The notes beneath the pieces were generated by a model. It saw only the letters and a program-made list of their open reading frames with translations, made no database searches and was not told the DNA's origin. DNA of 11,091 nucleotides, taken from assembly GCA_015486145.1 (NCBI GenBank), contig WFSH01000033.1:1-11091 (forward strand), given 5' to 3'. The position numbers and the translations under genes were made by a program. Shown piece after piece: positions 1 through 6,156 of the stretch. Source of the DNA: Mesoaciditogaceae bacterium (GTDB lineage Bacteria; Thermotogota; Thermotogae; Mesoaciditogales; Mesoaciditogaceae). Every line of letters starts with the position of its first letter. Position 1 is the stretch's first letter.

Positions 1-2
1 CC

Positions 3-1541
3 GAGATTTTGAAAGCCGTCATAGTACCACACTTTTTCGCACTCTTTCCGATGTTGGTGATCTTTGGTCCTGTTTCCACGTCTTTAGTGGCTTACATGTG
101 TACGGTGTTTTCTTACAGAAAAAATTATTCAATCAGACGTAGATTGTATACCGCTGGACAGTACGGAATATCCTATTACGTTGCGGGAGCAGTCCTGCAG
201 ATGATGGGCACTGGCTGGTTAGGCCTCATAGTTGCCATGTTGGTCTTTAAAATTTTAAATTCCATTTTGATCGATATGTTTTACGATTATTTTCGAAATC
301 TATGGGAAAGTATGAAAATTGTGTTAAAAGGCACTTTGATGGAGATTGTTTTTTTCTCTTTAACCATACCAATAGTTTTTGTTCTTGCCAAAGAAGAAAG
401 CTTCTTGATAGATTTTGTCGCAGTTTACACACTCGTTTTCCCCGTTATCTTTGCCAAACTTTTGTCAATACAGTACAAGGTAAACCAGAAAATGGAGTCT
501 GAAAAGCATGCACTTTCTCAAAGCCTTGACAAGCTCAAGAGGGTGTTCGAAGTTTCTGAGATGCTGAAGTCTAACATTTCGGTGGTTGATTTGATGAATC
601 GTGTGGCTTCCATAATACACAACGATCTTGGATGGGAATACGTGTTGGTCAGTATGATAACTCCCGACAACAAGGTTGAACGTGTTGCATCTGCGGGCAT
701 TAGCGCAGAGGATTTTGAACGACTCAAGAAAAACTCACCTTCTTTTGAATTTATAAGGTCGTTGATGAAAGACGAATTCAAAATATCAAACTCTTATTTC
801 ATTCCAGAAGAAGCACAAGTTTACATACCTTCTGATGAAATTTATATAGGAGAATACGATGTAAAAGATGAAAACAGTTGGCGCGAGAAAGATCTGTTGT
901 GGATTCCAATCATAAACAAAAATGGAGAAACGGTTGCGCTCATTTCACCGGACAAACCCAAAAACGGAGTACGTCCCACCTTTGACGATATCACAGTACT
1001 CGAAATATTTGCCAATCAGGTCATGCTTGCGCTTGAGAACTCGAGCGAATTTGAAATTCTCCGAGAAAAGGCGTTAAGAGATGGTCAGACAGGGCTTTAC
1101 AACCACACGGAGTTTTACAACAAACTTGAGAAAATGGTTGATGGAAGAGAGAATTTTTGTTTGATAATGATGGATATAGACGATTTTAAGATTGTGAACG
1201 ACACTTACGGTCATCAGATGGGAGATAAAGTAATTTCATACATAGCCGATGTGATTAAATCCTCCACTCGGCAAGATGATGTGTCAGCGCGATACGGCGG
1301 AGAGGAATTTGCGATGGTGTTGAGAGGAATAGAAAAAAAGGTGACAAAAACAATTGCCGAAAGGATAAGACTCTCGATAGCCATGGGTAACTCTCCCGTT
1401 AAAATCACAGTCAGCATGGGTATAGCCTGCTATCCAATGGATGCTGTAAATGTAAGTGAAATAGTGGCTGCATCAGATAGAGCCCTTTATATGGCGAAAA
1501 TGCGTGGTAAAAATCAAGTTGTTGTGGCCAATGAAAAATGA
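3..1541 (+). CDS. Membrane-anchored GAF-GGDEF diguanylate cyclase (5' partial)
   Basis: Predicted to make cyclic di-GMP from two GTP at the inner membrane. The frame is open to the left edge, so the start lies upstream; the TTG at 9 is only the first in-window start codon. Numbering from that TTG: residues 1-160 contain several hydrophobic segments, a short predicted coiled coil follows (about 160-190), then a GAF-like sensor region (about 190-345), then the GGDEF domain (about 350-505). The catalytic A-site is GGEEF at 430-434. A complete inhibitory I-site, RQDD, lies at 421-424 at the canonical spacing, so product inhibition is likely. The metal and substrate segment MDIDDFKIVNDTYGH and the terminal ALYMAK motif are intact. 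The usual D-x-L-T-G-L-x-N motif reads DGQTGLYN, with Q for L. The ligands of the membrane and GAF parts cannot be told. Activity is inferred from the motifs. Confidence 0.93.
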   Translation, partial: EILKAVIVPHFFALFPMLVIFGPVSTSLVAYMCTVFSYRKNYSIRRRLYTAGQYGISYYVAGAVLQMMGTGWLGLIVAMLVFKILNSILIDMFYDYFRNLWESMKIVLKGTLMEIVFFSLTIPIVFVLAKEESFLIDFVAVYTLVFPVIFAKLLSIQYKVNQKMESEKHALSQSLDKLKRVFEVSEMLKSNISVVDLMNRVASIIHNDLGWEYVLVSMITPDNKVERVASAGISAEDFERLKKNSPSFEFIRSLMKDEFKISNSYFIPEEAQVYIPSDEIYIGEYDVKDENSWREKDLLWIPIINKNGETVALISPDKPKNGVRPTFDDITVLEIFANQVMLALENSSEFEILREKALRDGQTGLYNHTEFYNKLEKMVDGRENFCLIMMDIDDFKIVNDTYGHQMGDKVISYIADVIKSSTRQDDVSARYGGEEFAMVLRGIEKKVTKTIAERIRLSIAMGNSPVKITVSMGIACYPMDAVNVSEIVAASDRALYMAKMRGKNQVVVANEK

Positions 1542-1559
1542 ACCTCACAGCTTGGGCAC

Positions 1560-1589
1560 TTGACAAGCCCCCCTCACTTAATGTAAGAT
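1560..1589 (+). promoter_or_regulatory. Putative promoter of the tRNA cluster
   Basis: A perfect TTGACA (-35) lies at 1560-1565, followed after 18 bases by TAAGAT (1584-1589), a 4 of 6 match to TATAAT. A start near 1596 would leave a leader of about a dozen bases before the first tRNA. No convincing terminator separates this from the cyclase gene, so read-through could also contribute. This is a consensus match only. Confidence 0.55.
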
Positions 1590-1608
1590 ATTCCTGTCTG
1601 GATGAGCT

Positions 1609-1684
1609 GCCCTCATCGTCTAGTGGTCTAGGACACCGGCCTTTCACGCCGGCGGCTGGGGTTCGAATCCCCATGAGGGCGCCA
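1609..1684 (+). tRNA. tRNA-Glu (anticodon UUC)
   Basis: A complete 76-base cloverleaf. The acceptor stem GCCCTCA (1609-1615) pairs with TGAGGGC (1674-1680). The anticodon stem CCGGC/GCCGG encloses loop CTTTCAC with anticodon TTC at 1643-1645. The T arm has TTCGAAT in a 5-bp stem (1657-1673). G1681 is the discriminator and CCA is encoded at 1682-1684. It is the first of four co-directional tRNAs. Confidence 0.98.
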
Positions 1685-1690
1685 AGGTTT

Positions 1691-1765
1691 GGGGATGTAG
1701 CTCAGTGGGAGAGCGCCTGCCTTACAAGCAGGAGGTCGCAGGTTCAAACCCTGCCGTTCCCACCA
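1691..1765 (+). tRNA. tRNA-Val (anticodon UAC)
   Basis: A 75-base cloverleaf, six bases after tRNA-Glu. Acceptor GGGGATG (1691-1697) pairs with CGTTCCC (1755-1761) with two G-U type pairs. The D stem is GCTC/GAGC. The anticodon stem CCTGC/GCAGG holds loop CTTACAA with TAC at 1723-1725. The T stem GCAGG/CCTGC encloses TTCAAAC. CCA is encoded at 1763-1765. Confidence 0.98.
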
Positions 1766-1773
1766 CGTGGAGT

Positions 1774-1850
1774 GGGGACGTGGTGCAGCTGGTTAGCATG
1801 CCGGTCTGTCACACCGGTGGTCGCGAGTTCGAGCCTCGTCGTCCCCGCCA
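1774..1850 (+). tRNA. tRNA-Asp (anticodon GUC)
   Basis: A 77-base cloverleaf, eight bases after tRNA-Val. Acceptor GGGGACG (1774-1780) pairs fully with CGTCCCC (1840-1846). The anticodon stem CCGGT/ACCGG holds loop CTGTCAC with GTC at 1808-1810. The T arm carries TTCGAGC. The discriminator is G1847, the usual identity base for tRNA-Asp, and CCA is encoded at 1848-1850. Confidence 0.98.
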
Positions 1851-1852
1851 AT

Positions 1853-1928
1853 GCCGAGGTAGCTCAGGTGGTAGAGCAGTGGACTGAAAATCCTCGTGTC
1901 CCTGGTTCAACTCCAGGCCTCGGCACCA
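1853..1928 (+). tRNA. tRNA-Phe (anticodon GAA)
   Basis: A 76-base cloverleaf, only two bases after tRNA-Asp. Acceptor GCCGAGG (1853-1859) pairs with CCTCGGC (1918-1924). The D stem is GCTC/GAGC. The anticodon loop CTGAAAA has GAA at 1886-1888. The T arm is CCTGG-TTCAACT-CCAGG, and CCA is encoded at 1926-1928. The anticodon stem is odd: GTGGA (1879-1883) faces TCCTC (1891-1895), leaving T1880 opposite T1894, a U28-U42 mismatch. The rest is standard, so it is probably functional. Confidence 0.96.
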
Positions 1929-1950
1929 GAAAAGTGTTGTGATGTGATGA

Positions 1951-1993
1951 GGAGAAGGTGGTGTTTGCAAAGCACAATCTTCTCTTTGTTTTT
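1951..1993 (+). terminator. Rho-independent terminator of the tRNA cluster
   Basis: The left arm GAGAAGGTGGTG (1952-1963) pairs with CACAATCTTCTC (1973-1984) through one G-U pair and one G-A mismatch. The stem extends inward by T1964-1966 against A1970-G1972, leaving a GCA loop. A T-rich run (1985-1993, interrupted by one G) follows. It sits between the last tRNA and the promoter of the pilus operon, as expected for a terminator insulating the two transcripts. Confidence 0.75.
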
Positions 1994-1995
1994 CG

Positions 1996-2004
1996 TGCTA
2001 TAAT
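1996..2004 (+). promoter_or_regulatory. Extended -10 promoter of the pilus/secretin operon
   Basis: TGC followed directly by a perfect TATAAT (1999-2004) is an extended -10 element. No good -35 is visible 16-18 bases upstream, where the right arm of the tRNA terminator lies; extended -10 promoters often do without one. Initiation would fall near 2011, about 19 bases before the pilC ATG, leaving a leader with just room for the ribosome binding site. No other convincing promoter was noticed before the end of comF. Confidence 0.7.
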
Positions 2005-2029
2005 CTTTTCATAAACGGGAGTGGTGCAC

Positions 2030-3229
2030 ATGCCTACGTATATATTTGATGCCGTAAAACCGAGTGGAAAGATCGTTAGGGGAAAGTTAGAAGCCGAAAA
2101 TGAAGTGGGGCTTGTCAACAAACTTTCTCAAGAAGGATATGTGGTTTTAAACGTTCAGAGTGCTTCAGAGAAAAGAAAGGGAATGAGACTTCGGGCAAAG
2201 CTTTCAGATTTGGTGTTGTTCACGCGCCAATTTTCCACGATGATCAGTGCAGGGGTGCGAATAAAAGATGCCCTTAATCTTTTGGCAAGGCAAGAAGCTT
2301 TTAGCAACTCTTTCAGAAAGATAATATCTGAAGTTGTGATTTCGATCGATGGTGGAATGTCGCTCTCTGAAGCTTTTGAACAAGTTGGGGCATTTGATCC
2401 CGTGCTTATCAATCTCATGCAAGCCGGAGAAAGTGGGGGAGTCTTGGATGAGTCAATGTCGAAATTATCAAAATTTTATGAAGATTCTAAAAAATTGAGA
2501 GATGAAGTCCGTTCGGCCATGGCTTATCCCGCTTTTGTTTCCATCTTTGCCATATTGATATTGATGGTTATAAGTTTGTTCATACTTCCCAATCTCTTCA
2601 GGGCATTTGGAAGCATGAAGCCTACAGGAGTAGTTGCAATACTCATGAATACCAATGACTACATCGCCCACAATTGGTTAGTTGTCATTGCTTCCTTAGC
2701 TGTTGCTCTCATAGGTGGACTTTTTTTCATGCGCACTCCATACGGTGTTATGACGAAGAATTTTATTTTAAACCTTCTTCCTCCAATAAAAAAGCTGAGG
2801 CGTTTGGAGAACTCTTCGAGTTTCAGTAAAACTCTTTCAACGTTGATAGCCAGCGGGGTGCCAATCACATCAGCGGTTGAAATGGCTGCCAATGCTACGT
2901 CAAGTCATAAGTTGATAAAAGCTGTTCCCATGATGATTGATACGCTCAAAAATGGAGGAACACTTAAAGAGGCAATGGAAAAATCCAAGTACTTTCCTCA
3001 ATTACTTGTTGAAATGGTTGGAACAGGAGAAGAAACCGGAAGAGTTGATGAAATGCTGAACAAGGTTTCGGAATTTTACGATCAAGAAGTGTCGGTTAAG
3101 TTGAAGCAAATTGTTTCCATGGTCGAACCCGCCATGATAGGAGTTATAGGCCTTTTCGTTGGTTTTTTGGCTTTCACCCTCTATCAAACGATGTTCAAAC
3201 TCGAACAAGGCGCGGGCCAACACTTTTAG
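2030..3229 (+). CDS. pilC: PilC/GspF-family inner-membrane platform protein
   Basis: The polytopic platform protein of type IV pili and type II secretion, which couples the cytoplasmic ATPase to pilin assembly. The 399-residue length is usual. The start at ATG 2030 is chosen because GGAG (2018-2021) lies 8 bases upstream and the product opens MPTYIFDAVKPSGK, the typical family start; GTG 2021 would add three residues inside the ribosome binding site. Two GspF domains are visible: the first begins near residue 57 (LVLFTRQFSTMISAG), the second near 262 (FSKTLSTLIASGVPI), each with a GESGG or GEETGR signature. Membrane segments lie near 166-190, 216-236 and 368-390, after the conserved AYPA and VEPA prolines. 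It is the first gene of the operon and ends two bases before the next. The symbol could equally be gspF; pilC is used because pilMNO and a secretin follow. Confidence 0.95.
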   Translation: MPTYIFDAVKPSGKIVRGKLEAENEVGLVNKLSQEGYVVLNVQSASEKRKGMRLRAKLSDLVLFTRQFSTMISAGVRIKDALNLLARQEAFSNSFRKIISEVVISIDGGMSLSEAFEQVGAFDPVLINLMQAGESGGVLDESMSKLSKFYEDSKKLRDEVRSAMAYPAFVSIFAILILMVISLFILPNLFRAFGSMKPTGVVAILMNTNDYIAHNWLVVIASLAVALIGGLFFMRTPYGVMTKNFILNLLPPIKKLRRLENSSSFSKTLSTLIASGVPITSAVEMAANATSSHKLIKAVPMMIDTLKNGGTLKEAMEKSKYFPQLLVEMVGTGEETGRVDEMLNKVSEFYDQEVSVKLKQIVSMVEPAMIGVIGLFVGFLAFTLYQTMFKLEQGAGQHF

Positions 3230-3231
3230 TT

Positions 3232-3645
3232 ATGAAAAAAAGTGGTAGTACCTTGATAGAATTGTTGATCTACATGGTGGTTGTTTTGTTGTTTTTCTCC
3301 ATTATCTTACCCAATTCAAGAATATGGATGGAACGGGGAATTTCGATCTCAGAGGTAAACAGAGTTAAGAATTCCATCAGATATGCTCGGTTTCTATCGT
3401 TTTTAAAGGACGGTAAGGTGGAAGTGCGTGTTTTTCCAAAAGATGTTAAGATCGTATCCAACAGGGAAATTATTAAGAAGAGTTCGCTCAACTTTGTCAG
3501 GATCGTCGGAAGCAGGTATTTGGCTTTTTCAAAAGGTGTTCCGTACGTTTCTGGCGCGTTGAGGTTTTTTCTTGGAACTTCTTTTATCGCGGAAATACGT
3601 GTAACCCCGGTGGTGGGGAAAATAAATTTAGCATGGAAGTGGTAA
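3232..3645 (+). CDS. Type IV minor pseudopilin (prepilin-type N-terminus)
   Basis: A 137-residue protein with a class III signal. The leader MKKSG is followed by STLIELL and a hydrophobic helix to about residue 27. Prepilin peptidase would cut after Gly5, leaving Ser at +1 and the conserved Glu at +5 that is needed for methylation and assembly. Ser at +1 is unusual compared with Phe or Met. The C-terminal region (about 30-137) is basic and beta-rich and lacks an obvious cysteine pair; I cannot assign it to a named minor pilin (FimT, GspH or GspI type). No clear ribosome binding site is seen. The ATG lies two bases after the pilC stop, so translational coupling is likely. It probably acts as a priming or tip subunit of the pilus or pseudopilus; the major pilin is not in the window. 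Confidence 0.85.
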   Translation: MKKSGSTLIELLIYMVVVLLFFSIILPNSRIWMERGISISEVNRVKNSIRYARFLSFLKDGKVEVRVFPKDVKIVSNREIIKKSSLNFVRIVGSRYLAFSKGVPYVSGALRFFLGTSFIAEIRVTPVVGKINLAWKW

Positions 3646-3646
3646 A

Positions 3647-4606
3647 ATGGGGTTGTTCACAAATTACTATGTTGGATTGGATATTGGAAGATATAGGATA
3701 GACGGGGTAAAGATCAAAAACGGGGGCAAGAGAACAGAAATCATCTCTAAAGTATCCATTCCGTACAAAAAAAATCCTTTTGATGGTGAAACGCTGGAAG
3801 ATGAGAACGAGATCATAACCACTTTGAGTGGTGTGGGAAATGCTTTGAAAGTGGATATAGAAGATGTAATTTCCTCTGCACTTTTTCCAGATAGGATACT
3901 GTTCAGGCAGATTGAAATTCCCAAAATGCCGAAACGGCAGGTTCTTAATGCGGCAAAATTTCAGATCGTGAGAGAATTATCCATCTCTCCGGCAGAGATC
4001 ACGGTTGAGGTGGATACGAACGTGAACGATTCTAATTTAACGGTGTCCGCTTTTGTCGTGAGAAATGAAGACATTACAAAATTCAACAGTTTGTTTTTTA
4101 AATCAGGATTACCATTTCCAAATGTTCTTGATGCCGGATATTTTAAATACAATTATTTAATTGAGGAGCAGCTGTCAGAAGGGTTAGTATTCGTCGTTTT
4201 CGAAGATATTTCTTCCACTTATATGGAACTTTTTAAAGACGGTAATTTTGTTGGTGTTGACAGTGTTTTGGGTGGATCTGAGAGCATGGTCAACGACATA
4301 GAAATCGATGAAGTAAAATCGCATTACAGAGAGCTATCCGATAACCTTCAAAAACTCTCCAGGATGATGTTATCGAGAGCTTCTATGTCGAATGAAAAAG
4401 TTAAATCGGTGATCTGCATTTCTGAGTTTGAAGAGCACATCGATACGTGGCGTGATATTTTGATGGAATATCAAATAGCCGATGAAACTTTTTCTTATTT
4501 TGACGTCGTTAATCTCAATTTTGATGTACCATTAAATGCATACAGTCTTGCCGTGAGAGGGGTGATGGGTAATTCTACGGTTAAACTTTTACCGAAAAAA
4601 AGGTAG
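3647..4606 (+). CDS. pilM: PilM, actin-like cytoplasmic assembly protein
   Basis: PilM is a cytoplasmic FtsA-like ATP-binding protein that attaches to the N-terminal tail of PilN. This 319-residue protein, shorter than the roughly 350-380 typical of PilM, shows phosphate-1 VGLDIG at residues 9-14, the family segment around PKMPKRQVLNAAKFQI, a degenerate phosphate-2 region EDISST (186-191) lacking the usual glycine, a GG pair at 209-210, and the terminal AYSLAVRG that resembles the usual PilM end. It starts one base after the pseudopilin stop, with GGAAGTGG upstream. The last residues, STVKLLPKKR, lie beyond the normal PilM end and look like the start of PilN (see the junction entry). The family call rests on motifs and gene order. 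Confidence 0.88.
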   Translation: MGLFTNYYVGLDIGRYRIDGVKIKNGGKRTEIISKVSIPYKKNPFDGETLEDENEIITTLSGVGNALKVDIEDVISSALFPDRILFRQIEIPKMPKRQVLNAAKFQIVRELSISPAEITVEVDTNVNDSNLTVSAFVVRNEDITKFNSLFFKSGLPFPNVLDAGYFKYNYLIEEQLSEGLVFVVFEDISSTYMELFKDGNFVGVDSVLGGSESMVNDIEIDEVKSHYRELSDNLQKLSRMMLSRASMSNEKVKSVICISEFEEHIDTWRDILMEYQIADETFSYFDVVNLNFDVPLNAYSLAVRGVMGNSTVKLLPKKR

Positions 4607-4631
4607 GAAGATAAAGTTAACGAGATTTTTC
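4565..4631 (+). other. pilM/pilN junction: LLP motif in the pilM frame and an A7 run
   Basis: Read in the pilM frame, ATG 4565 opens MGNSTVKLLPKKR and stops at TAG 4604-4606. PilN proteins normally begin with a short cytoplasmic tail carrying an INLLP-like motif that docks into PilM. Here VKLLP is present but in the pilM frame, while the rest of PilN (GRKIKLTRFF, then the membrane helix) continues from 4602 in the +1 frame. The junction coincides with seven A residues at 4595-4601. Six A would join the frames into one PilM-PilN reading frame. A canonical start in the pilN frame is first met at ATG 4632. GGAAG (4606-4610) is a possible ribosome binding site, but it is 21 bases from that ATG. 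Possible explanations are transcriptional slippage, +1 frameshifting, an indel, or a non-canonical start. Confidence 0.6.
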
Positions 4632-5153
4632 ATGGTGATGGGGTTAATAGTGGGAATTGGGATTGCCTTTTATTTCGTTGGTGAAACCGTCATTAACAAT
4701 TTGTACCAAAGTGCTCTTGCCGCCGATGAAAAGCTACTTTCCATTTGTGGCATTTCGTCTATCTCTGGTGTTCCAAAAAGCGTGATACAGTCTCGTGTGG
4801 ATGAACAAATCACAAACTACACCAATTTTTTAAACACCCAATCGCACATACTTTTTTCGATAAAGAATGACCTTGAAAACGTGGAGAATTTTCATTCTTT
4901 TCTCATAGCGTTTGATTCACTGAGCAACAAGGTTTATAAAAAGATCTCACTTTCATATCTGCGGTACTCTGGAAAATCAGCAACACCTTTGTACTTTGTC
5001 CAGTTCAGAGCCGATAATAATGAAAGAGTGCTTTCTGTTGAAAGGAAAATTTTCAATAATCTTGGGTACAAAATTCAAATAGAAAAATCTCAAACATCGA
5101 GTTGGTACAAAGCTTCCAACGACGTGGTTTCCATCTTGAGAGGTGGAAAATGA
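4632..5153 (+). CDS. pilN: PilN-like bitopic inner-membrane protein (N-terminus uncertain)
   Basis: From ATG 4632 the product has 173 residues: a membrane helix at about 2-20, then a long periplasmic region with a helical, probably coiled-coil part and a C-terminal segment (about 110-173) that could be the ferredoxin-like fold of PilN. Sequence similarity to PilN is weak by eye; the assignment comes from the order pilM-X-pilO and the topology. ATG 4632 has only a poor GAG upstream and starts directly in the membrane helix, so the normal cytoplasmic tail is missing. The frame is open back to a stop at 4563-4565 and encodes basic residues (GRKIKLTRFF) before the ATG, so the true product probably begins earlier. 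With the LLP segment joined it would have about 195 residues, usual for PilN. It overlaps pilO by ATGA. Confidence 0.75.
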   Translation: MVMGLIVGIGIAFYFVGETVINNLYQSALAADEKLLSICGISSISGVPKSVIQSRVDEQITNYTNFLNTQSHILFSIKNDLENVENFHSFLIAFDSLSNKVYKKISLSYLRYSGKSATPLYFVQFRADNNERVLSVERKIFNNLGYKIQIEKSQTSSWYKASNDVVSILRGGK

Positions 5154-5620
5154 GTAGAAAACTCGCTTTGATTCTGATATTTGTGGTTTTTGGGTTGGTG
5201 GTAATTTTTGATTTCATCATGTTTTTGCGTTTTACCGGGAGTCTTGAAAGAATAACACGTTCCATTCAAACTTTTGATAATCTTTACTCTCAAAGTTTCA
5301 GGATGAAACAACAGCTATCACTTTATTCAAAAAAACTGAGATCGCACGCTGTGTCATTGTCAAATTTGGATTACGAGCTTAAATCATTTCTTCCTTCAGC
5401 AAAAATTAAAACTTCTGGAGACACCTTGACTCTTTTAAAACCGGTGCAAGTTGACCCGAATAGATTGTTTAACTTGCTCGGTGCTTTTACGAATATAAGT
5501 GTTGTGAAAATTTCCATGAAGTCCTTAGCACCCGTTAAATACGTAGGTTTTAAGTACAAATTTGGTTTTACAGAACACGTCATGCTTGAAAGTCTTGTCG
5601 TAAAGGTTTATGGAGGTTGA
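5150..5620 (+). CDS. pilO: PilO-like bitopic inner-membrane protein
   Basis: PilO pairs with PilN in the periplasm and aligns the inner-membrane platform with the secretin. The start is ATG 5150, which overlaps the pilN stop (ATGA) and has AGGTGG at 5141-5146; the frame extends to 5102, but those residues lie inside pilN. The 156-residue product has a short basic N-terminus, a membrane helix (about 5-27), a helical stretch suited to a coiled coil (about 30-80), and a compact alpha-beta C-terminal domain (about 85-156). This is shorter than the usual 200 or so residues. The identity rests on position after pilM and pilN, the ATGA coupling and the topology rather than on conserved residues. Confidence 0.75.
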   Translation: MSRKLALILIFVVFGLVVIFDFIMFLRFTGSLERITRSIQTFDNLYSQSFRMKQQLSLYSKKLRSHAVSLSNLDYELKSFLPSAKIKTSGDTLTLLKPVQVDPNRLFNLLGAFTNISVVKISMKSLAPVKYVGFKYKFGFTEHVMLESLVVKVYGG

Positions 5621-5623
5621 TGA

Positions 5624-6139
5624 ATGAAGAACAAAATCGCTGTGGTGATACTTTTGTTGTTTGTGATTGCGATTTTTGGGTGGTTGAGTTATGTGCTTTT
5701 TTTTCCAAAAACAACGAGAACTGGCACGTCAAAATTCATCACTCAAACCATGCAAGTCAAGGCCTCACTCGCAAAGAAAGTAGTCACGGATCACATAAAT
5801 CCCGTGAAAGTAACACACGACCTTTTTTCTCCGCTTGTTATAAAATTGAGTCAATCTGATCTTGAAAAACTTTTAAAAGCCCCTGTATCCGGTTTGAGAA
5901 CGGATGAAAGATTATCGTATGTAAGTGGTGTTAAGAGTAACGCTCTCAGTATGGTAACTTTGTCGTTGAACGGGAAAAATGTCACTTTTAATTTCAATCT
6001 GGGTAATACACGTTTTTGGTTTAACGGTAAAGAATATGTGATCGTCTATTTTGATCCAACTTTAGAGGGAGCCATTATCATGAATCTCTCTAATGGGAAG
6101 TTGAGCATCGTTACTTTTCGAGGTATGATCGTTGAATGA
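5624..6139 (+). CDS. Membrane-anchored protein in the pilP position
   Basis: A 171-residue protein starting at ATG 5624, seven bases after a strong GGAGG (5612-5616) and three bases after the pilO stop. Residues 4-28 form one membrane helix, a flexible basic linker follows (about 30-60), and then a beta-rich domain (about 70-171). It does not carry a lipoprotein lipobox, unlike classical PilP. Between pilO and the secretin, canonical clusters have pilP, whose beta domain contacts the secretin, as does the HR domain of GspC in type II secretion. The C-terminal pattern here (repeated short strands ending in a glycine, then NLSNGKLSIVTFRG) is compatible with that fold, and the membrane anchor is more like GspC. 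The functional assignment is inference; I do not recognise the family from sequence alone. Confidence 0.7.
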   Translation: MKNKIAVVILLLFVIAIFGWLSYVLFFPKTTRTGTSKFITQTMQVKASLAKKVVTDHINPVKVTHDLFSPLVIKLSQSDLEKLLKAPVSGLRTDERLSYVSGVKSNALSMVTLSLNGKNVTFNFNLGNTRFWFNGKEYVIVYFDPTLEGAIIMNLSNGKLSIVTFRGMIVE

Positions 6140-6156
6140 GTATCGGAGGTGGAAAC

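Noticed and set aside
1550..1568. Inverted repeat GCTTG/CAAGC after the cyclase gene, as a terminator
   Set aside because: It has only 5 bp, no U tract, and overlaps the TTGACA element of the tRNA promoter.
1761..1785. Inverted repeat CACCACG/CGTGGTG between tRNA-Val and tRNA-Asp
   Set aside because: It is made of the Val CCA end and the Asp acceptor and D-arm start, which are constrained by the tRNA structures; probably coincidence.
1538..1942. Open frames of 134 and 60 codons across the tRNA cluster
   Set aside because: They lie entirely over four well-folded tRNA genes; the translations reflect conserved tRNA sequence.
1864..2121. Reverse-strand open frame of 85 codons across tRNA-Phe, the terminator and the pilC start
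   Set aside because: It is antisense to a tRNA, a promoter and the start of pilC and shows no recognisable protein features.
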